The notes under the pieces are model-generated. The model had not been told where the DNA came from, did no database searches, and saw nothing but the letters and a program-made list of their open reading frames with translations. DNA of 64,000 nt from the NCBI RefSeq assembly GCF_051903925.1, contig NZ_CP173678.1, positions 1,116,001 through 1,180,000 on the forward strand, written 5' to 3'. The translations under genes and the position numbers were made by a program. This stretch comes from G051903925 sp051903925. GTDB taxonomy: Bacteria; Pseudomonadota; Alphaproteobacteria; Zavarziniales; Zavarziniaceae. Shown here piece after piece: positions 51,957-59,407 of the stretch (positions are counted from its first letter, which is position 1; the number at the start of each line of letters is the position of its first letter).

Positions 51957-54341
51957 GTGGGCGAGCATTACGCGGTTGCGATCGTCGGATCGGGTCCGGG
52001 CGGCATGAGCGCCGGTGGGCGCGCGGCAGAGCGCGGGCTCAGCCACATCCTCCTGGAGAAGACGGACCACCTGTCCGATACGATCTACAAGTACCAGAAG
52101 GGCAAGCACGTGATGGCGACGCCAAACGTGCTGCCGCTGCGCTCGAACATGGATTTCGAGGAGGGCAAGCGCGAGACCATCCTCGGCACCTGGGACCGCC
52201 AGACCGCCGAGCAGAAGGTCAATGTCCGCTTCCGGGCCGAAGTCACGGCGATCAAGGGCCAGAAGGGGGCCTTCGAGCTGACCATCAACGGCAGCGAGAA
52301 GATCACGGCCGACAATGTCGTGCTCGGCATCGGCCTGCAGGGCAACCTGCGCAAGATGGGCGTGCCTGGCGAGGACTGGGAGCGCGTCCAGTACCAGCTC
52401 GACGATCCGGACGAATATTCGGACGAGACGATCATCGTGATCGGGGCGGGCGACGCCGCGATCGAGAACGCGGTGGCGCTCGCGAAGCAGAACCGGGTCA
52501 TCATCGTGAACCGCGGCAGCGAGTTCGCGCGCGCCAAGCAGGGCAACCTGAACCTGATTCTCGACGCGATCGAGAAGGGCCTGGTCGACTGCATGTATTC
52601 CTCGGCCCCGACCAAGATGGAACCGGGCCAGATGACGCTGAAGACGGCCGAGGGCCAGGCCGTCGTGAAGTGTGACCGCGTGATCGCCCGCCTGGGCGCC
52701 ATTCCGCCGCGCAAGTTCGTGGAATCCTGCGGCATCGTCTTCCCCAGCGCCGATGCCTCGGCCCTGCCCCAGGTCAGCGGGAAGTACGAATCGAACGTGC
52801 CCGGCCTCTACATCATCGGCGCGCTTGGCGGCTATCCGCTGATCAAGCAGGCGATGAACCAGGGCTATGAGGTCATCGAGTTCATCCTGGGCAACGACAT
52901 CGAGCCCGCCGACGAGCCGCTGCTCAAGGCCAAGTTCGAGGGCCTGGGCGATACCTCGGTGGCCGACTGGCTGGCGCTGATCCAGCGCAACGTGCCGATC
53001 CTGGCCGGCCTGACCACACTGCAGCTGCGCGAGTTCATGATCGACAGCTTCGTCCGCGCGCCGCGCCCGGGCGAGGTGGTGTTCCAGCGCAACGACTACA
53101 GCTCGACCTTCTTCTCGATCGTCAAGGGGTCGGTCGAGATCCAGATCAACCCCAACAACCCGCGCGAGGTGGTCAAGCTGGGCCGCGGCGAGTTCTTTGG
53201 TGAGATGGGCCTGATCGCGGGCCGCCGGCGCACCGCGACCGTCGTCGCGGGCGAAGGCTGCATCCTGGTCGAGACGCCGCGCCGCTCGATGATCAAGCTG
53301 ATCGCCAGCGTCGACGCCGTGAAGCGCGAGATGGACCGCGTCGCCCTGATGCGGCAGATCCAGACCTTCATCGCACCGGGCATCTCGACCACGGCCCTGG
53401 CCGAGGTGGTCGCCTCGGCCAAGCTGCAGCACTTCGAGGCGGGCGAGGTCCTGTTCAACGAAGGGGACGTCGCCGACAGCGTGCACCTGATCCGCATCGG
53501 CTCTGTAACGGTCAGCCAGCGCATTGCCGGGCGCGACATCGTCGTCTCGTACGTGCCGGCCGGCAATTACGTCGGCGAGATGGCCCTCATCACCAAGGGT
53601 ACGCGCACGGCCACGGTGCGCGCGGCGATCGCCACGGAAACCGTCCGCCTGGACGGCGAGGCCTTCACCAAGCTGATGGACCGCGCGCCCGACCTGAAGA
53701 TGGACATGGAGAACCGGTTCCAGGACCGGATCATGCAGAACGTCGCCCGGCAGAACCGGCCGGAAGCGGGCAGCATCATCCAGTTCCTGATCGAACAGGG
53801 CGTGGGCGAGGCGACGGACGTCCTGCTGATCGACGAGTCGCTGTGCGTGCGCTGCGACAATTGCGAGAAGGCCTGTGCCGAGACGCATGGCGGTATCAGC
53901 CGCCTGAACCGCGAGGCGGGCCCCACCTTCTCGTCAATCCACGTGCCGACCTCGTGCCGCCATTGCGAGCACCCGCACTGCATGACCGACTGCCCCGCCG
54001 ATGCGATCCACCGCGCGCCCAATGGCGAGGTGTTCATCGACGACAAGTGCATCGGCTGCAGCAATTGCGAGCGCAATTGTCCCTATGGCGTCATCCACAT
54101 GGCGTACAAGGCGCCGAAGAAGCCGGGCCTGTGGAGCTGGCTGTTCTTTGGCCGGGGCAATGGACCGGGCGAGGATCCCGCCGCGGCGCATGCACATCAC
54201 GAAGGGGCCAAGACCGCGGTGAAGTGCGACATGTGCAAGGGGATCGAGGGCGGCGCCACCTGCGTCCGCGCCTGTCCCACCGGGGCCGCGATCCGCGTCA
54301 GCCCCGAGAAGTTCTTCTCCGTCGCCAACCTCGGCAGCTGA
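51957..54341 (+). CDS. FAD/NAD(P) oxidoreductase - two cyclic-nucleotide-binding domains - four-[4Fe-4S] fusion protein
   Basis: The 794-residue cytosolic protein has three parts. Residues 1-330 are a two-Rossmann flavoprotein (IVGSGPGG at 9-16, VIGAGDAAIEN at 161-171). Residues 365-470 and 485-590 are two cyclic-nucleotide-binding domains, both with a phosphate-binding Arg: FFGEMGLIAGRRRTATV and VGEMALITKGTRTATV. Residues 625-780 hold 16 Cys in four groups (C630-640, C667-679, C698-708, C757-773), like DmsB/HybA four-cluster subunits. GTG 51957 with GGGGAGA (51946-51952) was chosen because the N-terminal sequence then starts the flavin fold. The product would pass NAD(P)H electrons onward, gated by a nucleotide signal (inference). 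The next gene starts 2 bases after the stop. Confidence 0.88.
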   Translation: MGEHYAVAIVGSGPGGMSAGGRAAERGLSHILLEKTDHLSDTIYKYQKGKHVMATPNVLPLRSNMDFEEGKRETILGTWDRQTAEQKVNVRFRAEVTAIKGQKGAFELTINGSEKITADNVVLGIGLQGNLRKMGVPGEDWERVQYQLDDPDEYSDETIIVIGAGDAAIENAVALAKQNRVIIVNRGSEFARAKQGNLNLILDAIEKGLVDCMYSSAPTKMEPGQMTLKTAEGQAVVKCDRVIARLGAIPPRKFVESCGIVFPSADASALPQVSGKYESNVPGLYIIGALGGYPLIKQAMNQGYEVIEFILGNDIEPADEPLLKAKFEGLGDTSVADWLALIQRNVPILAGLTTLQLREFMIDSFVRAPRPGEVVFQRNDYSSTFFSIVKGSVEIQINPNNPREVVKLGRGEFFGEMGLIAGRRRTATVVAGEGCILVETPRRSMIKLIASVDAVKREMDRVALMRQIQTFIAPGISTTALAEVVASAKLQHFEAGEVLFNEGDVADSVHLIRIGSVTVSQRIAGRDIVVSYVPAGNYVGEMALITKGTRTATVRAAIATETVRLDGEAFTKLMDRAPDLKMDMENRFQDRIMQNVARQNRPEAGSIIQFLIEQGVGEATDVLLIDESLCVRCDNCEKACAETHGGISRLNREAGPTFSSIHVPTSCRHCEHPHCMTDCPADAIHRAPNGEVFIDDKCIGCSNCERNCPYGVIHMAYKAPKKPGLWSWLFFGRGNGPGEDPAAAHAHHEGAKTAVKCDMCKGIEGGATCVRACPTGAAIRVSPEKFFSVANLGS

Positions 54342-54343
54342 CC

Positions 54344-55237
54344 ATGTCGGCCACCACGGGAAACACCAAGTCCGCCGCCCGCCAGCGGGAGGAGGATCGC
54401 GCCGTCACCCACCAGTCGGTGATGGTCTATGGCGGCTTCCGCTACCTCAAATGGGCGGTCGTCCTCGTCGTCGGCTCGATCGTCGCCTATGCGCTCGACA
54501 ACCCGGTCGACGTACCCAATGGCGGGACCTGGCTCGGCTACACGCTGGGGACGATCGGCGCGCTGATCATCTTCTGGCTGACCTGGTTCGGGGTGCGCAA
54601 GCGGCAGTACGCGCCTGGCCGCTGGCGGCTTGAGGCGTGGCTGTCCGCCCACATCTACCTGGGCCTGTCGCTGATCGTCGTCGCCACGCTGCACACCGGA
54701 TTCCAGTTCGGGTGGAACCTGCACACCCTGGCCTATGCGCTGATGATGGTGGTCATCTTCTCCGGCGCGTTCGGCATCTTCGCCTACCTGCACTATCCCC
54801 GCCTGATGACCGAGAACCGGCGGGGGCAGACGCTGAAGTCGATGCTGACGGCCGTGGCCGAGATCGATGCCGAGGCGCGCGACATCGCCATCCGGATGAG
54901 CGACGACGTCAACGAGGCGGTGCAGAAGTCGGCCGAGCAGACCAAGCTGGGTGGCTCGTTCTGGAACCAGCTGACCGCCCGGAACAAGGACCAGGCGGCG
55001 GAGGCGGCGCTTGAGACCGTGCGCCAGTCCGTCGCCCGCGACGCCAGCGTCGACATCGCCCAGGAAACCAAGCTGCTGACCCTGCTCAGCCGCAAGGTCG
55101 AGCTGCTGCGCCGGGCGCGCCGTGACATCCAGATCAAGGCGATCCTGGACGTCTGGCTCTACATCCATGTGCCGATCACGTTCGCCCTGCTGGCGGCGCT
55201 GGTCTCGCACATCCTCGCGGTCTTCTTCTACTGGTAG
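54344..55237 (+). CDS. Di-heme b-type membrane protein
   Basis: The 297-residue protein has about five to six membrane helices. Helix 3 carries H103 and H117 (AHIYLGLSLIVVATLHTG) and the last helix carries H275 and H289 (YIHVPITFALLAALVSH). Each pair is 14 residues apart, the spacing that places two stacked b hemes in respiratory cytochrome b. Residues 155-265 are a long charged helical, probably cytosolic, insert. It lies between the cytosolic electron-input gene and the FHA-cytochrome gene, and is suited to carry electrons across the inner membrane. No family was recognised. Its coding region starts 2 bases after the previous stop. Confidence 0.75.
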   Translation: MSATTGNTKSAARQREEDRAVTHQSVMVYGGFRYLKWAVVLVVGSIVAYALDNPVDVPNGGTWLGYTLGTIGALIIFWLTWFGVRKRQYAPGRWRLEAWLSAHIYLGLSLIVVATLHTGFQFGWNLHTLAYALMMVVIFSGAFGIFAYLHYPRLMTENRRGQTLKSMLTAVAEIDAEARDIAIRMSDDVNEAVQKSAEQTKLGGSFWNQLTARNKDQAAEAALETVRQSVARDASVDIAQETKLLTLLSRKVELLRRARRDIQIKAILDVWLYIHVPITFALLAALVSHILAVFFYW

Positions 55238-55244
55238 GCGGGCC

Positions 55245-57215
55245 GTGGACGTTCTTGTCAGTTTCCTGACCCAGCGCGCCCGCGGGGGCGTATCGCGCAA
55301 GGACCAGCCGGTCTCGGCGGAGCGCCTGCGCTTCGGCCGTGGCACGGAGTGCGAGGTCTACCTGCCCGACCCTAGGGTGCGGCAGGTCCATGCCGAGATC
55401 GCGCTCCGCACCGCAGGGCCCTTCATCGAGGCCGCCGGCGACGGCGACATGCGGGTCAACGACCAGCCGGTCCGCTCGGCCGCGCTGAAGATTGGCGACC
55501 GCATCGCCCTTGGCCCCTATGAACTGGTGGTGGTCGAGCCGACCGGGACCTATGGCTTTGCCGTCACGATCGAGCTGAAGCGGGCGCTGGGCGACCAGCT
55601 GACCGACCTGTCGGACCGCAGCACGATCGCGCTGCAGGACACCCGCCTGTCCAAGCGTGGCCTGTCCTGGGCGCTGTTCCTGATCGTGGCCCTGTTCGGC
55701 CTGGCCTGGCCGCTGGCCAGCCACTTCATCTCGACCGCCGGTCTGCAGGATGGCGTGCGGCCGCAGCCCAATAACGTCGCCAACGCGCCGCTCCTGGTGA
55801 AGGGCGATCACTTCTGGGATTCGGGTGAGATCTCGACCCCGCACAAGTTCTTTGCCCAGCAGTGCAATGCCTGCCACACGCAGGCCTTCACCATGGTGCG
55901 GGACGAGCAGTGCCTGGCCTGCCACGAGGGGATCACCGGGCATGCCGACCCGGTGCACTTCGCGCTGCCGGAACTGACCGAGACGCGCTGCGCCACCTGC
56001 CACAAGGAGCACAACGGCGCGGCGCCGGTCATCATCCGCACCGAACGCTTCTGCGCCGACTGCCATACCGACCTGAAGGAGGCGGCGAACCCGTCCTCCA
56101 CCATGCTCGAGAACGTGGCCAGCTTTGCCAGCCACCCGGAATTCCGCGTCTCCCTGCCGGTGGACGAGGCAGGCAAGATCGAGCGGGTGGTCCTGACCGA
56201 CCTGCCCAATCCGGCCTATAGCGGGGCCGCGCCCTTGCGCGACGAGCGCGGCTGCGTCGTCTCCGGCGCCATTGCCGAGGCCGGGGGCGTCGGGCCGCCA
56301 CCCGTTGTGGCCGCCGCTGCTGCTGCGCCGGCCAAGCCGCAGGAAACCTCGAACCTGCGCTTCCCGCATCTGCTGCACCTGGAGGGCCGCTGCGGCCAGG
56401 GCCTGGGTGCGCGCCGGGTGGGCGATGGCTGGACACCGGGGCGCAAGATGGTCTGCGCCGATTGCCACAAGCCGGACGCCGGTGGCGTCGGCCTCCGGCC
56501 GGTCAAGTTCGAGACGGGCTGCACCGGTGCCGGCTGCCATTCCCTGCAGTTCGCGACCGACCAGTCGGCCGGCATTCTCAGCGCCACCTCGATCGACGAA
56601 AGCAACGACCAGACCAAGGCGGCGGAGGCCGATGGCCGGGCCCGCGTCCTGCCCCATGGCAACCCGCCGGAAGTGGTCGCGGTGCTCCAGGACTTCTGGA
56701 CGTTCCAGGCCCTGAAGGGGGGCGTGCAGAACGCGGCGGCACCGGTCAGCGTGCGGCGCCTGCCGGGCACGCCGGTGGGGGGCGCCACCGACCGGGGCGA
56801 GGCGCTGTCCTGGGCGCGTGACCAGGCGCGGGATGCGGCGCGGGCGGTGCTCAGCGGGAACTGCCGGCAGTGCCATGTCGTCGACGGGCCCAAGCCGCTG
56901 ACCGTGGCGGGCGAACAGACCGAGACCTGGACCGTGGCCGCCGTGCATCTCCAGGACAGCTTTTTGCCCAAGGGCGTCTTCGACCACGCCAAACATTCGA
57001 CCATGACCTGTGTCGAATGCCATGCTGCAGACCGATCGATGTCAGCAACCGACACGCTGCTGCCGAACGTTGAAAGTTGCCGGACGTGTCACGGGGGAGA
57101 ACAGGCAACGGCGGAGGTCCCCTCGACCTGCGTGTCCTGCCACTTCTTCCACCTGCCCGGGGTGCCGCCGATGAAGCCGGCGGGGACCGCCCGGAATAGT
57201 CAGGAGGCTTCGTAA
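55245..57215 (+). CDS. FHA-like domain - membrane helix - ten-heme cytochrome
   Basis: The 656-residue protein starts with a cytosolic FHA-like domain (about residues 22-110: GRGTECEVYLPDPRVRQVHA, then VNDQPVR). The usual Ser-Arg-x-His reads Arg-Gln-Val-His, so phosphothreonine binding may be lost. A single membrane helix (about 139-160) leads to the periplasm. There are nine CxxCH motifs (CNACH, CLACH, CATCH, CADCH, CADCH, CRQCH, CVECH, CRTCH, CVSCH) and one unusual CX4CH (C426-TGAG-CH). GTG 55245 was chosen with AGGCGGG upstream. Its stop overlaps the next start by one base. It likely receives electrons from the b-type protein. Confidence 0.85.
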   Translation: MDVLVSFLTQRARGGVSRKDQPVSAERLRFGRGTECEVYLPDPRVRQVHAEIALRTAGPFIEAAGDGDMRVNDQPVRSAALKIGDRIALGPYELVVVEPTGTYGFAVTIELKRALGDQLTDLSDRSTIALQDTRLSKRGLSWALFLIVALFGLAWPLASHFISTAGLQDGVRPQPNNVANAPLLVKGDHFWDSGEISTPHKFFAQQCNACHTQAFTMVRDEQCLACHEGITGHADPVHFALPELTETRCATCHKEHNGAAPVIIRTERFCADCHTDLKEAANPSSTMLENVASFASHPEFRVSLPVDEAGKIERVVLTDLPNPAYSGAAPLRDERGCVVSGAIAEAGGVGPPPVVAAAAAAPAKPQETSNLRFPHLLHLEGRCGQGLGARRVGDGWTPGRKMVCADCHKPDAGGVGLRPVKFETGCTGAGCHSLQFATDQSAGILSATSIDESNDQTKAAEADGRARVLPHGNPPEVVAVLQDFWTFQALKGGVQNAAAPVSVRRLPGTPVGGATDRGEALSWARDQARDAARAVLSGNCRQCHVVDGPKPLTVAGEQTETWTVAAVHLQDSFLPKGVFDHAKHSTMTCVECHAADRSMSATDTLLPNVESCRTCHGGEQATAEVPSTCVSCHFFHLPGVPPMKPAGTARNSQEAS

Positions 57216-59407
57216 TGCATGCTCGCCCTGTCTCGTGGTTTCGCTTGTCGCTTGGTGCGAGCGTAGCTGTCCTTGGTCTTTCGCTCGGTCTTGGCTTCGC
57301 GCACGCCGCCGGCGACCGGGTAAATCCAGCACTTTCGATCGTGCGCGTGCCGACCCCGGCGCCTGCGGCGACCCCGGTACCGGTGACGACCCCGGCACCG
57401 GTGGCGCCTAAGCCGGCGGCCCCGGCCGCCGCGGCGCCGAAGCCGGCGCCGTCGACCGGGACCGTGACGACTGCGGCCACCACCTGCAGCGGCTGCCTTT
57501 CGGCCGACGATGTCAGCCGCGTCCTGCGCCGGGCGGCGGCCCAGGCGCGGGCCAACGGCGTGGTGGCGACGATCGCGGTGGTCGACCGCGTCGGCAATGT
57601 GCTCGGCGTGCTGCGCATGACCAACATGCCCAACAACGTCCAGATCGGCGACAACACGCGCAATTTCGGCCTGCACAACCTGGTGCTGCCGCGCGATCTC
57701 GCGGCGTTGGGCGTGCTCCCGGCCAACATGCGCTTCGACGCACTGGCCGCAATTTCCAAGGCCGTGACGGGGGCCTATCTGTCGTCGCGCGGCAACGGCT
57801 TCACGACGCGTACCGCCAGCCAGATCGTGCAGCAGCATTTCAACCCGCACGAGCCGTTCCAGCCGGGTGGGCCCCTGTACGGCGTGCAGTTCAGCTCGCT
57901 GCCCTGCTCCGACTTCAACACGCGCTTCGGGGGCGACGCCCTGCGCGGACCCAAGCGGTCGCCGCTTGGCCTCGCGGCGGATCCGGGCGGCTTCCCGCTC
58001 TACAAGAGCAACGTCCTGGTGGGCGGCATCGGCGTCATCACCAACCGCAGCAACAATCGCGCGACGACCCTGCCCCAGTACGGGCTGGATGCCAATTTCC
58101 TGGACATCGACACCGACCTGGACGAACTGGCGGCCCTGGCCGGCACGTTCGAGTTCCCGACGCCGGAGGACATCCGCGCCGCCCGGATCACGGTCGACGG
58201 GCGCACGCTGCGTTATTCCGACGTCACGGCCTCGTCCATTGCGCCGGCGGCCCTGGTGGCGCCCGCGGCGCTGCCGCCGATCTCGTCCTTCGGGCAGCTG
58301 CTGACGGTCAAGGGCTATAACGGCACCGTCAACAACTCGGCTGGCACGATCATCGCTGGCACGACGTTCGGCGCCGTGGCGTCGGGCTATGCCCGGTCCA
58401 CCTCGGTGGCGCCGTTCGTGAACTTCGGGGGGCTTGACGCCTTCGTCCTAACCAATGCGGCGGGGCAGAACCGCTTTCCGCCGACGGCCAGCCCCACGGG
58501 CCTGATCACGGCGCCGCAGGTCCAGAACCTGCTGACCGAGGCCCTGCGCGTCGCCTTCCAGGCCCGCGCGCAGATCCGTCGCCCGCTCAATTCGTTCATG
58601 CAGGTGACGGTGTCGGTGGTCGACATTGATGGCCGCATCCTGGGTGTCGCGCGCACGCCCGATGCGCCCGTCTTCGGCACGGACGTGTCGCTGCAGAAGG
58701 CGCGGTCCGCCCTGTTCCTCAGCCGCCCGACCACGGCGGCGTCCCTGCTCGCCTCTGCCACGCCAGTCCTGGCCACGCTGAACCGCGGCCAGACGATGGC
58801 CCAGTATCTGGCCCGGGCGCGGTCCTTCATCGGGCCGAACATCTTCCAGAACGGCATTGCCTTCGGTGCCCGCTCGATCGGCAATATCGAAAGGCCGTTC
58901 TATCCGGACGGGACCGACGGCAATGCCTCGGGTCCGCTGTCGACGCCCAATTTCGCCACATGGAGCCCGTTCTCCACCGGCTTCCAGCTCGACATCTTCG
59001 CCAGCGACCTGGTCCAGCACCTGCAGTTCTCGGGCAATGTCGCGGGCGCCACCGATCCGGCCGTCTGCGGCAGCATCCTGCCGCCGCGTACCAGCCGGAC
59101 CGGCGTGCCGGCGGTGCGCCCGCTGCAGAACGGGCTGCAGATCTTCGCCGGTGGCGTGCCGATCTTCCGCGGGGGGACCTTGATCGGTGCGATCGGGATT
59201 TCCGGCGACGGCATCGACCAGGACGACATGGTCGCCTTCCTGGGCACCCACAATGCCGGAGTACGGGTGCCGGGTTCGGTGAACAATGCGCCGAACGCGA
59301 TCCGTGCCGACCGCCTGACCCCTCAGGGCGTCCGCCTGCGCTATGTCAGCTGCCCGCAGCGGCCGTTCCTTAACACCAATGTGCAGAACGTGTGCGAGGG
59401 CAAATGA
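57215..59407 (+). CDS. Exported protein with two HbpS/GlcG-type domains
   Basis: The 730-residue protein has a signal peptide (about residues 1-32, ending AHA) and a Pro/Ala/Thr-rich linker (about 45-90). Two HbpS/GlcG-like domains follow: one at about 90-300 (ADDVSRVLRRAAAQARANG, VATIAVVDRVGNVLGVLRM) and one at about 430-700 (VQNLLTEALRVAFQARAQ, QVTVSVVDIDGRILGVA, then GGTLIGAIGISGDGIDQDD). HbpS is a heme-binding, redox-sensing family, but GlcG functions are less clear. AGGAGG precedes the ATG, and the ATG overlaps the upstream TAA by one base. Cysteines (CSGC) are present but no CxxCH. It may bind heme or bridge cytochromes. Confidence 0.8.
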   Translation: MHARPVSWFRLSLGASVAVLGLSLGLGFAHAAGDRVNPALSIVRVPTPAPAATPVPVTTPAPVAPKPAAPAAAAPKPAPSTGTVTTAATTCSGCLSADDVSRVLRRAAAQARANGVVATIAVVDRVGNVLGVLRMTNMPNNVQIGDNTRNFGLHNLVLPRDLAALGVLPANMRFDALAAISKAVTGAYLSSRGNGFTTRTASQIVQQHFNPHEPFQPGGPLYGVQFSSLPCSDFNTRFGGDALRGPKRSPLGLAADPGGFPLYKSNVLVGGIGVITNRSNNRATTLPQYGLDANFLDIDTDLDELAALAGTFEFPTPEDIRAARITVDGRTLRYSDVTASSIAPAALVAPAALPPISSFGQLLTVKGYNGTVNNSAGTIIAGTTFGAVASGYARSTSVAPFVNFGGLDAFVLTNAAGQNRFPPTASPTGLITAPQVQNLLTEALRVAFQARAQIRRPLNSFMQVTVSVVDIDGRILGVARTPDAPVFGTDVSLQKARSALFLSRPTTAASLLASATPVLATLNRGQTMAQYLARARSFIGPNIFQNGIAFGARSIGNIERPFYPDGTDGNASGPLSTPNFATWSPFSTGFQLDIFASDLVQHLQFSGNVAGATDPAVCGSILPPRTSRTGVPAVRPLQNGLQIFAGGVPIFRGGTLIGAIGISGDGIDQDDMVAFLGTHNAGVRVPGSVNNAPNAIRADRLTPQGVRLRYVSCPQRPFLNTNVQNVCEGK

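Noticed and set aside
54197..57023. Long open frames on the minus strand opposite the cytochrome operon (54197-55345 and 55176-57023).
   Set aside because: They are GC-rich shadow frames with odd composition and no domain. The plus strand there carries heme and membrane motifs in one frame.
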